From positions 1-43,694 of the forward strand of contig JACPNR010000007.1 in NCBI GenBank assembly GCA_016185395.1: a DNA stretch of 43,694 nucleotides, read 5' to 3'. Shown here piece by piece: positions 1 through 8,330 of the stretch. Origin of the DNA: Candidatus Korobacter versatilis (GTDB lineage Bacteria > Acidobacteriota > Terriglobia > Terriglobales > Acidobacteriaceae). The translations under genes were made by a program, and so were the position numbers. The notes beneath the pieces were generated by a model. That model was not told the origin of the DNA. It saw nothing but the letters and a program-made list of their open reading frames with translations, and did not search any database. The number at the start of each line of letters is the position of its first letter. Positions within the stretch are counted from its first letter, which is position 1.

Positions 1-647
1 CCGGCCTTGTCGGTGGCGGTACCGGTGACGACCTGTCCTGTGGCATCGGCGGTGACGGACTGCGGCTGGGGACACTGGTCCACGCCGGAAAGAGTATCGG
101 AACACTGGAAGGAGACGGTGACGTCGGTGTTGTTCCAGCCGGCGGCGTTCGGCGCGGGCGAGGCGGTCGAGGTAATGGCCGGTCGGGTCTTATCCAGGCT
201 GACGGTGAGTGAAGCGCTGGACTGGTTGTCGGCGAGGTCGATGGCTTGTCCGGTCACGGTCTGGGCCGTGCCTTCCTGCGTGAGCAGGACGGGCGCGGTG
301 CAGCCGGCGATGCCGGAGAGTGCGTCCGAGCAGGCGAAGGAGATGGTGGTGTCGGCGTTGGTCCAACCGTTGGCGTTGGGCGCGGGCGATGCTGAGGGGA
401 GCGCGATGGGTGCGGTCTTGTCGATACTGACGCTGACGGCGGTGCTCGCGGTGTTGCCGGCGAGGTCGACGGCGGTGCCGGTGATGACCTGGTTCTTGCC
501 TTCGGTGGAGACCGTTAGCGCGGGCGGACACTGCGCGATGCCGGAGGTGGCGTCGCTGCAGGAGAAGGTGACGGTCACATTGTTCGCGTTCCAGCCGGCG
601 GCGTTGGGCGCGGGGGCGACGCCGGCCACGATGACGGGCGGATCGTT
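1..647 (-). repeat. Three tandem 228-bp in-frame repeats
   Basis: Units occupy 420-647, 192-419 and 1-191 (the last is cut by the window edge). Each encodes 76 residues of the secreted Ig-like protein. The conserved DNA core encodes PAPNAAGW and the CSD motif. The array may continue beyond the window. Confidence 0.8.
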
Positions 648-1022
648 GTCGGCGCCAAGGATCCGAACGGTGAACTTGCCGCCGGGCGCTCCGCGCAGCT
701 CCACCGCAAGGTGGTTAAGCGCCTGCAACTGGACGGGCTTGTCGATCACCAAAAGATGCGGATTCATGTCGGAGGGGACGATCACGTCGGCGCCGTTGAG
801 GGAAACCACGGCGCTGGCGACGGAGTCCGATTCGACATGCAGGGTGTACTGACTGCCCGGAAGGGCATTGAAAGCTGCCGTCGCGGTCTGCGGTGACGCC
901 GTTGAGCGCACGTAGGTCACGGGGCCGAAGATGTTGAAGGTTCCAGCCGATGCCGCGGCTGAAAAGAGGTAGACAAAGGCGGCGAGCAGACCCAGCCGGG
1001 CCAGCACAACGTGCAATCTCAT
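1..1022 (-). CDS. Secreted protein with tandem Ig-like repeats, 3' end outside window
   Basis: This minus-strand frame is open from an ATG at 1022 to the window edge (340 codons, no stop), so the C-terminus is missing. An AGGAG ribosome site lies at 1034-1038. Residues 1-27 are a signal peptide ending near FSAAASA. A non-repeated domain follows to about residue 125, then three 76-residue repeats. Each repeat has PAPNAAGW-like, CSD..SGI..C and VTGTA.D.A.N motifs and ends in D-K-T-x-P. Two cysteines per repeat could form a disulfide. The pattern resembles bacterial Ig-like/HYR-type repeats of large exported or surface proteins. Role unknown; adhesion or matrix binding is only inference. The plus-strand ORF opposite it is a shadow. 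Confidence 0.82.
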   Translation of the reverse strand, partial: MRLHVVLARLGLLAAFVYLFSAAASAGTFNIFGPVTYVRSTASPQTATAAFNALPGSQYTLHVESDSVASAVVSLNGADVIVPSDMNPHLLVIDKPVQLQALNHLAVELRGAPGGKFTVRILGADNDPPVIVAGVAPAPNAAGWNANNVTVTFSCSDATSGIAQCPPALTVSTEGKNQVITGTAVDLAGNTASTAVSVSIDKTAPIALPSASPAPNANGWTNADTTISFACSDALSGIAGCTAPVLLTQEGTAQTVTGQAIDLADNQSSASLTVSLDKTRPAITSTASPAPNAAGWNNTDVTVSFQCSDTLSGVDQCPQPQSVTADATGQVVTGTATDKA

Positions 1023-1147
1023 GTAACGGAAATCTCCTGGGGATACAGAAAGGTCTTGGGGTTTCTAAATGGCGAGCGGGCAGAAGGGCAAGTTACTTTA
1101 GTAACGTTCACCCGGAAGGTCATCCGCCGCTGTAGTAAAAAGAAGCC

Positions 1148-1699
1148 ATGCGCCGGGTTCCCCTCACGTTTCTCCTGCTCGCCCTCGCCGTCGCTCCCGC
1201 GTTTGCCAAGGAGAACGCCAAGGAGGAGCGGGCGCGTCTCGAAGTGCAGCGCGTGATGGCGCGGTATCTCGACGCGCGCTTCCGGGGCGCGCCGTGGAAA
1301 GAGTTCTCGGACGCGGTGCTGTGGACGGCGGAGCAGGAGCCGGCGTGCCAGCAGGTCGCGCGCTCGTTCGAACCCGGGCCCGTGCGCTTTGCCGAGCGGG
1401 ACCGCGCGCTCGCCAGCGTCACGTTCTACCAGCTCGGGACGTACTGTCCCGCCGAGCAGACGTTCCGGCCGGCGCCGCGCCTCGACAACGCCGTCTTTCA
1501 GTTGCGCAAGCGCAGCATCGTGTGGCTGGTGGAGAAGACGAACCGCCCGGGCGGACAGCTCGACTGGAAAGTGCTGCGCGACCGGCTGAAGCAGCAGTTG
1601 GCCGGCCCGGCGCTCCCAACCGCGGAGACAGCGCGGATCGCGAACGCGCTGTCCGTGCTGGAGAAAACTGCGAGCGCGATTGGAAGAACAGGCAATTAG
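1148..1699 (+). CDS. Small exported protein of unknown function
   Basis: The protein has 183 residues. Residues 1-20 form a clear signal peptide ending in APAFA, so it should be exported. The mature part is mostly charged and helical, begins KENAKEERARLEVQR, and has two cysteines (ACQQV and TYCPAE). No family is recognised. An AAAGAAG stretch just before the ATG is a weak ribosome site. The gene diverges from the Ig-like protein and converges on the penicillin-binding protein gene, with a hairpin-rich element at its 3' end. The signal peptide and coherent frame favour a real gene over the overlapping minus-strand frames. Confidence 0.65.
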   Translation: MRRVPLTFLLLALAVAPAFAKENAKEERARLEVQRVMARYLDARFRGAPWKEFSDAVLWTAEQEPACQQVARSFEPGPVRFAERDRALASVTFYQLGTYCPAEQTFRPAPRLDNAVFQLRKRSIVWLVEKTNRPGGQLDWKVLRDRLKQQLAGPALPTAETARIANALSVLEKTASAIGRTGN

Positions 1700-1915
1700 C
1701 AATGGCAGTTAGCAATTTGCAGGACGAGGTCCATGAGTCCCACATCTCCGGTGGGCCACCCGCCCGGCAACATTCCCTACTGTCGCCCCTTAAGGGGCTT
1801 GGAGCATTTCTTGTCGAGCTTAACGGCGGCGCTAGAAGCGCCGCCCCTCCGAAACACAATCGGCGTCCGCCGGGGCGGACGCCGAAGCTAATCGCTAGTT
1901 GCTAATCGCTAATCG
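1696..1915. repeat. Composite intergenic hairpin element between convergent genes
   Basis: TTAGCAA words (1696-1702, 1709-1715) at the left and TTGCTAA/GCTAATCG words (about 1886-1915) at the right form inverted flanks. Between them are two strong palindromes: GGCGGCGCT-aga-AGCGCCGCC (1825-1845) and CGGCGTCCGCC/GGCGGACGCCG (1861-1884). It lies between two convergent 3' ends, so it may end transcription both ways, although no long T-tract is present. Confidence 0.5.
1750..1764 (-). repeat. Solitary REP-like core
   Basis: GGTGGGCCACCCGCC here is the exact reverse complement of the GGCGGGTGGCCCACC core found repeatedly at 43010-43210 beside the REP-associated transposase. It may be a dispersed copy of the same family. 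Confidence 0.45.
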
Positions 1916-1922
1916 CTGCTTC

Positions 1923-3140
1923 TCAGTGTGAGGCTCCCACGGCGCTGTCTTCGGAATGGTCGGGCGTCGTGCCCGGCGCCGCAGCGAAGAAGCTATGGTC
2001 ATAGAGATTGCGGTACATGCGTCCGGCGATCTCGGCGGCTTTCGGTCCGAAGGTGGGACGGCCGCCGTGGAGGAATACGACGGTCACGATGCGTCCGTAG
2101 TGCGTGTTGGCGTAGGAAGCGAACCAGCCGAAGCGCGTGCCGTCTTTCGAGCAGGTGCCGGTCTTGCCGAGGACCTGCTCCTCGCTGAAGTTGTAGCGCA
2201 CGCTGCGTCCGGTGCCGTATTCGACCGTGCCGGCCATGCCTTCGGTGAGCTGCGGCACGAGGTCGGTGATGGCCAGTTGCCGCTTGATGCGCGGCTTGAA
2301 GTTGGCCACCTGTTCGGGCGCCGTCGGATGCTGCATGTAGTAGAGCGTGCCGCCGTTGGCGATGGCGGAGACGAGCGCGCCCAGTTGCAGCGGCGTCATC
2401 GAGATGCCCTCGCCGTAGGAGGACATTTTGCCCACGCCGCCGTCTTTCGCGGATATCACTTCATCGGGATACGCGCCGAGATGTTCGCCCTCGATGTTGT
2501 AGCCGGCGAGCTCGCCCAGCCCGAGTTGCCGCGCGTAATACGCGACCTTCTCGAAGCCGAGCTTGCGGCCCAGCACTTCGAAGTACGTGTTGTTGGAAGT
2601 GGCGATGGCGTGCGTGAGCGTCATCTTCCAGCGCCGCGAGAGCGGGACTTCCGTGTCTTTGTCGATGATGCCCTCGTTGAGCGCGGCGAGCGAAGTGACC
2701 AGCTTGATGGTGGAACAAGGCTGCGCGCCTTCGCTCAGCGCGAGCTTCTGGTTGACCATGGCGAGGACGCGGCCGCTGGTGGGATCGATGGCCACGACCG
2801 TGCCGTTCATGTTGCCGAGGGCCTCGACGGCGGCGGCGCGGACGATGGGGTCTTCGCCGGCGGTCTTGTCGCCGGCGGTGACGTCGTCGGCGTAGGAACT
2901 CAGGTAGAAGCGCTCGTAGTAGCGGCGATGGCGGCGTCCGTTGGCGGAGCGCCGGGTGCGGCGGCTGTGCCGCTTGGCGCGCATCTTTTTCTGCGCGCTC
3001 GTGCTTTCTGTGACCTTGGTGGAAGCGGAACTTTTCGGCGAGGTGGATTTCGAGGCGGCCGAGCGCGCGGAACCGGCGGTGACCAGCGCGAGCACTACCG
3101 CAACCACGAGGACGATTTCGACAACGAGACCTTTTTTCAT
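1923..3140 (-). CDS. Penicillin-binding protein transpeptidase (short form)
   Basis: This is a D,D-transpeptidase that would cross-link peptidoglycan in the periplasm. From the ATG at 3140 it has 405 residues; an in-frame TTG at 3158 is less likely. A membrane anchor at about residues 4-24 is followed by a Ser/Lys-rich and then strongly Arg-rich linker (about 50-75). The transpeptidase domain has all three motifs: S143-T-I-K, S182-N-N and K326-T-G. No dimerisation domain is present, so it is much shorter than class B PBPs such as FtsI. It lies about 205 bp after ftsZ on the same strand with its own candidate promoter. It could be a divisome accessory PBP or a carboxypeptidase-like enzyme. Confidence 0.85.
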   Translation of the reverse strand: MKKGLVVEIVLVVAVVLALVTAGSARSAASKSTSPKSSASTKVTESTSAQKKMRAKRHSRRTRRSANGRRHRRYYERFYLSSYADDVTAGDKTAGEDPIVRAAAVEALGNMNGTVVAIDPTSGRVLAMVNQKLALSEGAQPCSTIKLVTSLAALNEGIIDKDTEVPLSRRWKMTLTHAIATSNNTYFEVLGRKLGFEKVAYYARQLGLGELAGYNIEGEHLGAYPDEVISAKDGGVGKMSSYGEGISMTPLQLGALVSAIANGGTLYYMQHPTAPEQVANFKPRIKRQLAITDLVPQLTEGMAGTVEYGTGRSVRYNFSEEQVLGKTGTCSKDGTRFGWFASYANTHYGRIVTVVFLHGGRPTFGPKAAEIAGRMYRNLYDHSFFAAAPGTTPDHSEDSAVGASH

Positions 3141-3234
3141 TCCCTGCCCTGAACGCAACTGGTTGGTTGCGGTCGTTGATCGCGGTCTCGGGATGACGCC
3201 GAGCCCGATGTTCCCTGGGGTGAGTTGCTGCCCG

Positions 3235-3264
3235 ATAGTAAGGGCATGTTATCTATTTTGCCAA
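3235..3264 (-). promoter_or_regulatory. Candidate sigma-70 promoter for the PBP gene
   Basis: On the minus strand TTGGCA (3259-3264) is followed after 18 bp by TACTAT (3235-3240). It lies about 95 bp upstream of the PBP ATG and downstream of the ftsZ stop, suggesting independent transcription. Confidence 0.5.
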
Positions 3265-3345
3265 GGGTAAAGAGCTGTGCAGATCTCCGCAGGTACCCGT
3301 GGCGCCATAGGGTTTTGGATGCAGCAGCTCTGCTTTTGAGGTGTC

Positions 3346-4614
3346 CTACTGCCCTTCCCCCCGCTTGCGGATGAACGCGGGGACGTCGAGGTCGTCGCGC
3401 TCGGCGTCGCGCACCGAGTCCTTCATGTTCTGCAGGTTTGGGAGGTCGCGGCCGGGAGTGCTCGACGTCCGCGGCGCTACCGGGATGGAAGGTCGGGCGA
3501 GAGACGGACTCGACGAACCCGCCGGCGCGCCCGGCTGGTTCTGCGCCGCGGGAGAAGCGTAAGAGGCTGCGGTGCGCTGCTGCGCGATGGCGTTCGCGGC
3601 GGCCGAGACGGTTTTCTCCTTCTTGTGCAGGGTGCCGGTCTGGAAGCCGGTGGCAATCACGGTGATCTTCACCTCGTCCTTCATCTTCTCGTCCATCACG
3701 GCGCCGAAGATGATGTTGGCGTCCTCGTGGGCCGCGCTCTGGATGATGGTGGAGGCCTCGTGCACCTCGCTCAGCTTGAGCGAGCTCGAGCCGGTGATGT
3801 TGATGAGGATGCCGCGCGCGCCGTCGATGGCGCCGGCTTCGAGCAGTGGCGACGCGATGGCCGCCTGCGCGGCGAGCGTGGCGCGGTTCTCGCCTTTGGC
3901 GGTCGCCGTTCCCATGACGGCCGGTCCCATGCCCGCCATGATGGCGCGCACGTCCGCGAAATCGCGGTTGATGATGCCGGGGATGGTGATGATGTCGGAG
4001 ATGCCCTGCACTGCCTGCCGCAGGATGTCGTCGGCGACGCGGAACGATTCGAAGAACCCGGCGTTCTGCGCCACGGCGAGAAGTTTCTCGTTGGGGATGA
4101 TGATGAGCGTGTCGACCGAATCGATCAGCTCCTGCATCCCGCGCTCGGCCTGCTGCAGCCGGCGCTTGCCTTCGAAGGCGAACGGCTTGGTGACGACCGC
4201 GACCGTGAGCGCGCCCATCTCGCTCGCCAGGGACGCGATGATCGGCGCGGCGCCGGTGCCGGTGCCGCCGCCGAGTCCGGCGGTGACGAAGATCATGTCC
4301 GCGCCTTCGAGCGCCTCGATGATCTGGTCGGAATCCTCGAGTGCCGCGCGCCGCCCCACTTCGGGGTTCGCGCCCGCGCCCAGGCCGTTGGTGAGCTTCA
4401 CGCCGAGCTGTATCTTGTGCGCCGCCTTCGCCATTTGCAGCGCCTGCAGGTCGGTGTTGGCGACGACGAACTCAACGCCTTCGACCTTGGCGTCGATCAT
4501 GCGGTTCACGGCGTTGGAACCGCCGCCGCCCACGCCGATCACCTTGATGCGCGCGTTGTTGCGCGGCTCTTCGTTGAACTGGATACGGACTTCGTTCTTC
4601 TTATCGTCAGCCAT
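3346..4614 (-). CDS. ftsZ: Cell division GTPase FtsZ
   Basis: FtsZ polymerises into the cytoplasmic Z-ring that organises septation. From the ATG at 4614 it has 422 residues; a GTG nine bases upstream is an alternative. The GTP-binding signature GGGTGTG is at about 115-121. The T7-loop catalytic motif N-R-D-F-A-D is at about 216-221, where many relatives have NVDFAD. A Pro/Ser-rich linker (about 335-400) leads to the conserved tail [13 protein letters not shown], the usual docking peptide for FtsA and other partners. The gene follows ftsA after 85 bp as the last dcw gene. Length and motifs are typical, and identification is firm. Confidence 0.98.
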   Translation of the reverse strand: MADDKKNEVRIQFNEEPRNNARIKVIGVGGGGSNAVNRMIDAKVEGVEFVVANTDLQALQMAKAAHKIQLGVKLTNGLGAGANPEVGRRAALEDSDQIIEALEGADMIFVTAGLGGGTGTGAAPIIASLASEMGALTVAVVTKPFAFEGKRRLQQAERGMQELIDSVDTLIIIPNEKLLAVAQNAGFFESFRVADDILRQAVQGISDIITIPGIINRDFADVRAIMAGMGPAVMGTATAKGENRATLAAQAAIASPLLEAGAIDGARGILINITGSSSLKLSEVHEASTIIQSAAHEDANIIFGAVMDEKMKDEVKITVIATGFQTGTLHKKEKTVSAAANAIAQQRTAASYASPAAQNQPGAPAGSSSPSLARPSIPVAPRTSSTPGRDLPNLQNMKDSVRDAERDDLDVPAFIRKRGEGQ

Positions 4615-4699
4615 GTGGGCCACCGGTCCCGCTGATTTTGTCTGACTCTAACCCTGAATGCCGAAACGGCAAACGGAAACTTTTCCTCAGCTTGCTGCC

Positions 4700-5920
4700 C
4701 TACCCCGATTTGCGCGCGAACAGCGACTTCAGCTTCGCGCCGATACCCTGCTCCTGCGGGCCGCGCGCGAGCCGCGTGCGGTGTCCGTAGAAGACCAAGC
4801 CGACCACGCTGGCGAACTCCGGCTCGGCCAGCGACACCGGCATCTTCGATATCGGTGAAGGGCTGGCGACGCGCGAGGGCTTGCGCACCACGTTCTCCGC
4901 CACCTCCGCCATGGACGGGAGCCGCGCCGCGCCGCCGGTCAACACCGTGCCCGCGCCACAGAGTTCGTAGACGCCCGCCTGGCGCAGATGGTCACGCAGC
5001 ATCTCGAACAGCTCGTAGGCGCGCGGCTCAAGGATCTCCGCCAGCAAGCGCTGCGGCATCAGGCGCGACGGGCGGTCGCCGACCGCCGGCACTTCGATCT
5101 CGTTGCCTTCCGGGACGCGCGTGACCATGCCGTTGCCGAACAGCTTCTTGATCTTCTCGGCTTCGGCGAGTGGCGTGCGCAGTCCGACAGCAACGTCGTT
5201 GGTGAAGTGGTCGCCGCCGATGGGGACGACGCCGGTGTGCGCCACCGCGCCCTCGAAGAAGACGATGATGTCGGTCGAGCCGGCGCCGATATCGCAGAGG
5301 CAGACGCCGAGCTCGCGCTCGTCGGCTTTCAACACGGCGTCGGCGGCAGCGAGCGGCTCGTAGATGGTGTCGTCCACGTGGATGCCGGCGCGGTTCACCG
5401 CCGTCACCACGTTCTGCGTGGCGGTCGAGGCCGCGGTGGCGAGATGCACCTGCACCTCGAGCTTGGCGCCGACCATGCCGGCGGGATCGCGGATGCCGTT
5501 GTGGTCGTCGAGGATGAACTCCTGCGGCAGCAGGTGCAGCACCTCGCGGTCAGGCGGCAGCGAGACGGCGCGCGCCCGCTCCACCGCCGCGCGCACGTCT
5601 TCGCGGCTGATCTCACGCGAGCGCGAGCCGATGGCGATGCCGCCGCGGCTGTTCACCCCACGCACGTGCGGCCCGGCCACGCCCACGACCGCGGATTCCA
5701 CCGAGACCTCCGCCACCGTCTCCGCTTGCTCGACCGCGCGCTGGACCGAGCTGACGGCCTTGTCGAGGTCCACGATCACGCCCTTGCGCGTGCCGCGCGA
5801 TTCCGCGACGCCGTGCCCGCGATAGCGCACACCCGTCTCCGTGATCTCCGCCACCACGGCGCAGACCTTCGCGCTGCCTACGTCAATCGCGGTGAGAAGA
5901 TCTGGCTGCTCTTTTCCCAT
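4700..5920 (-). CDS. ftsA: Cell division protein FtsA
   Basis: FtsA is an actin-like ATPase that tethers FtsZ to the membrane and recruits later divisome proteins. The 406-residue frame shows the phosphate-1 motif DVGSAKV (about 13-19), the 1C/SHS2 region (about 85-165), the phosphate-2 motif DIGAGSTD (210-217) and an adenosine-type GGAARLPSM motif. The C-terminus IGAKLKSLFARKSG is a typical amphipathic membrane-targeting helix. The ATG at 5920 lies inside the 3' end of ftsQ (38-nt overlap), implying translational coupling. ftsZ follows directly. Confidence 0.97.
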   Translation of the reverse strand: MGKEQPDLLTAIDVGSAKVCAVVAEITETGVRYRGHGVAESRGTRKGVIVDLDKAVSSVQRAVEQAETVAEVSVESAVVGVAGPHVRGVNSRGGIAIGSRSREISREDVRAAVERARAVSLPPDREVLHLLPQEFILDDHNGIRDPAGMVGAKLEVQVHLATAASTATQNVVTAVNRAGIHVDDTIYEPLAAADAVLKADERELGVCLCDIGAGSTDIIVFFEGAVAHTGVVPIGGDHFTNDVAVGLRTPLAEAEKIKKLFGNGMVTRVPEGNEIEVPAVGDRPSRLMPQRLLAEILEPRAYELFEMLRDHLRQAGVYELCGAGTVLTGGAARLPSMAEVAENVVRKPSRVASPSPISKMPVSLAEPEFASVVGLVFYGHRTRLARGPQEQGIGAKLKSLFARKSG

Positions 5921-6998
5921 GGGTCTTCGGACCTTGGCCCTTCGAAAGCGGCTTCGCTTTGCCGGCTGGCTTGCTCGTGGTCTTTGTGGGCTGGACGGTT
6001 GGCGGATGACTGGTCGTGGGAGCGGGTGCGAGTGTTCGCGGGTCCGGATTCACGATCACCTGCCGGTCGAAGCGCAGGTCGACGGACTCCAGCTTCTGAT
6101 ACTGCGCGCGCCACTCGGCCGCGTGCGCGACGTACGTCTTGTAGCGCGCGAGATAGTTCGTGCTCCCCAGATGCAGCAGCACGGCGCCGGCGGGGTCGGC
6201 GACGGTGACCTTCACGTCGTCGGGATCGGCGAGGTCGACTTCGCTGAGGTCTTTCGAATAGTTGGAGCCGCCGGAATCGAGCTCGCGGATGAGGGTGTTG
6301 TAGGTCTTCATGCGCGCGGCGCGCGTCGACAGCGGCTCGGAATCGGCGGTGCCCACGATCACGGGGAACGAATACTTCGCTGCCGCCGCTTTTGCCGGGC
6401 CGGCGGGCAGGTCCATGAGGACGCCGCCGGCGTCGATGAGCACGATCTTCGGCCCCAGTTGGACGAAGGCCACCGGCGTCCGCTCTTTCACCTCGACGCG
6501 CAGCCGGTCGGGCAGCAAGCGCATCACGGCCGCGGACTCGACCCACGGGACCTGCTCGATCTGTTTCTTGCGTTCTTCGAGCGGGACGAAGAAGACGTTG
6601 CGCCCGATGTCGGCACCCATCACTTCCATGACCTGCGCGCGGGTGACGTTCTGGTTGCCGCTGATCTCGATGTTGTCGCCTGACTCCACGCGGAAACGCC
6701 ACGAGTGCGCGCCATAGCGATAGAGGGAGAACCCGACCGTGAAGACCAGGCCGCCGGCGAGCGCCGCCAGCGCCACGTACTTCAGCCGGTTGGCCGTCTT
6801 CTTGGGCAGCGGACCGCGGCGGACGGCAACGCGCTTCTGTCCACGCAGGAACTGGGGCTCGTTTTCTTCTTCGAGGTCGAGCGCGCGCAGGTCGTCATCG
6901 TCATCGTCCACGGGAGCGCCGACGCCGGCCGGGGACGAAGCCCCGTGGCGTTTCCGATCGGCCTCATCCTCGCGTGTGAACCTGCCGTTGCCTGGCAT
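5883..6998 (-). CDS. ftsQ: Cell division protein FtsQ
   Basis: FtsQ is a bitopic division protein that scaffolds FtsL/FtsB-type partners. It has 371 residues. An acidic cytoplasmic segment contains a six-Asp run (31-36). One transmembrane helix spans about 72-93, then a POTRA-type domain (about 102-172, FRVESGDNIEISG to RVEVKERTP) and the FtsQ beta domain. The Pro/Thr/Lys-rich C-terminal tail (about 325-371) is longer than in many homologues and ends in basic residues. The ATG at 6998 has AAAGGG just upstream. The 3' end overlaps ftsA by 38 nt. In many genomes ftsQ follows murC-ddl or murB; here a TPR gene intervenes. Confidence 0.95.
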   Translation of the reverse strand: MPGNGRFTREDEADRKRHGASSPAGVGAPVDDDDDDLRALDLEEENEPQFLRGQKRVAVRRGPLPKKTANRLKYVALAALAGGLVFTVGFSLYRYGAHSWRFRVESGDNIEISGNQNVTRAQVMEVMGADIGRNVFFVPLEERKKQIEQVPWVESAAVMRLLPDRLRVEVKERTPVAFVQLGPKIVLIDAGGVLMDLPAGPAKAAAAKYSFPVIVGTADSEPLSTRAARMKTYNTLIRELDSGGSNYSKDLSEVDLADPDDVKVTVADPAGAVLLHLGSTNYLARYKTYVAHAAEWRAQYQKLESVDLRFDRQVIVNPDPRTLAPAPTTSHPPTVQPTKTTSKPAGKAKPLSKGQGPKTHGKRAARSSHRD

Positions 6999-7046
6999 TG
7001 CCCTTTCGCGCCACCGAGACGGAGTCTCTCCTGCTCGTTGTTCGTA

Positions 7047-7052
7047 ACTATA
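7047..7052 (-). promoter_or_regulatory. Candidate -10 element upstream of ftsQ
   Basis: TATAGT reads on the minus strand about 49 bp before the ftsQ ATG, within an unusually A/T-rich patch (about 7040-7090). No good -35 is seen at 16-18 bp. It may be an internal promoter for ftsQ-ftsA-ftsZ. Confidence 0.3.
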
Positions 7053-7144
7053 ACGTGGAATAAGACTTTTGCAGAGAGGGAAATAGAGGAAAACGCCGGT
7101 TTTTGTCCGGCTCCCTTGCCGGTTTCTTCGGGAGGCCGTGGCGC

Positions 7145-8242
7145 CTACTTGAGCGCCTTGAGGTCCTTTTTCGCGGGCTCGAAGTTGGGTTCCGCCTTCA
7201 GGCAGGCCTCGAGCTCGGCGATGGCCAGGTCTTTTTTCGCGGACTTCTGGTACATCTGCCCCAAGCGCCAGTGCGCGTAGGCGAGCTTGGGGGCGTTGCC
7301 TTCCGGTTCCTGCTGCAGATACTTACGCAGGTAGCGCTCGGCGCGGTCGAAGTCTTTGCCGACGGCGATGAGCACGCGTCCCGCGAAGTAGTACGGAGAC
7401 CAGTCATCGGGATTCGCCTTCTCCGCCTGCGCGAGCACGGCGTCGAGGTCGGCGCCGGTGTTTCCCCGGTAGATCATTTGCGCGGCCACCAGGCTGTATC
7501 CCTGGGCGCGCGTGGGATCGAGGCGAATGGCGTCGCGCCCGTACTTCTCCGTCATGACGTATTTCTTTACGGCATCCTGGAGATAGAAATTGCCGAGCGC
7601 CACGGTGGCGGCGAAGTTTTGCGGGTCCGCCTTGAGCGCGCTGAGATACGCACTCTCGGCCTTGGCGTAGTCCTTGTTCTGCAGCGCGATGCGCGCCTGC
7701 ATCATCCAGCCGTGGGCGGGATCGTCCTGCACCGCGGCGTCGGCGATCTTCTGCGCCTTTTCCTTGTCGCCGCCCACGATGCTGGGCGCGAGCAGGTAGT
7801 ATTGGATCAATCCGTCGCGCGATTTCCAGTTCTTGGGGTCGAGGGCAACGGCCTCTTCGAGGTGGCCTTTCACTTTGCGGGCGAACACGACCTGCTCGAG
7901 GAAATTCGCCTGCTGCGCCTTGTCGCCGTAGAGCTGCGCCAGCGCGCCGTGGTAGTTCACGTTCTTCTTGTTGAGTTCGAGCGCGCGTTCGGCCAGCTTG
8001 AGGGCTTCCTCCGGCGCGCCAAAGGCGTTCTTCACCCGCGCTTCCAGGTAAAGGGATTCGGCGTCGTTGGGGTTTGCGCGGAAGCGCGCATCCACGATGG
8101 CGCGCGCCTTCTTGTAGTGTCCCGCTTCCATCAGCGCGACCGGGTCGGGAGGAACAGTCTTGACGGGATCGAGCGCCAGGACCACGCCGCAGATGGAGAG
8201 AACGGCGGCGGCGACACGCACGGCTGGCCAGAGGATTTTCAT
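7145..8242 (-). CDS. Exported TPR-repeat protein in the dcw cluster
   Basis: The protein has 365 residues. Residues 1-24 form a signal peptide or N-terminal anchor ending near VVLALD. Most of the rest consists of tetratricopeptide repeats: A..Y..A..V...R and NP.DAES.YL patterns recur from about residue 38 to the end, as do A.....AL..N/DP segments. TPR arrays are protein-binding scaffolds. The export signal places it in the periplasm, where it could contact cell-wall enzymes or divisome proteins, but that is inference from its place between murC and ftsQ. No catalytic motif is seen. A 146-bp gap separates it from ftsQ. Confidence 0.85.
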   Translation of the reverse strand: MKILWPAVRVAAAVLSICGVVLALDPVKTVPPDPVALMEAGHYKKARAIVDARFRANPNDAESLYLEARVKNAFGAPEEALKLAERALELNKKNVNYHGALAQLYGDKAQQANFLEQVVFARKVKGHLEEAVALDPKNWKSRDGLIQYYLLAPSIVGGDKEKAQKIADAAVQDDPAHGWMMQARIALQNKDYAKAESAYLSALKADPQNFAATVALGNFYLQDAVKKYVMTEKYGRDAIRLDPTRAQGYSLVAAQMIYRGNTGADLDAVLAQAEKANPDDWSPYYFAGRVLIAVGKDFDRAERYLRKYLQQEPEGNAPKLAYAHWRLGQMYQKSAKKDLAIAELEACLKAEPNFEPAKKDLKALK

Positions 8243-8282
8243 CTCGTAAGTCCCATCAGGGTATCAGCAGAGCAGGCCCCAA

Positions 8283-8330
8283 ACCATCACTTCTTTGGCC
8301 GCACCTCGTCAGCCCATCACTTCTTTGCCG
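8283..8330. repeat. Imperfect 30-bp tandem duplication at the murC 3' end
   Basis: CCATCACTTCTTTG-(G)-CCGC occurs at 8283-8301 and again at 8313-8330. The right copy contains the murC stop codon and last codons; the left copy is noncoding. This looks like a local duplication of the gene end rather than an attachment site. Confidence 0.5.

Noticed and set aside
7..852. 281-codon plus-strand open frame
   Set aside because: It lies exactly opposite the Ig-like protein, which has a signal peptide, ribosome site and repeats; the plus frame is a high-GC shadow.
8283..8330. Attachment-site-like direct repeat near murC
   Set aside because: The copies are adjacent (30-bp period) and flank nothing, which fits a local duplication.
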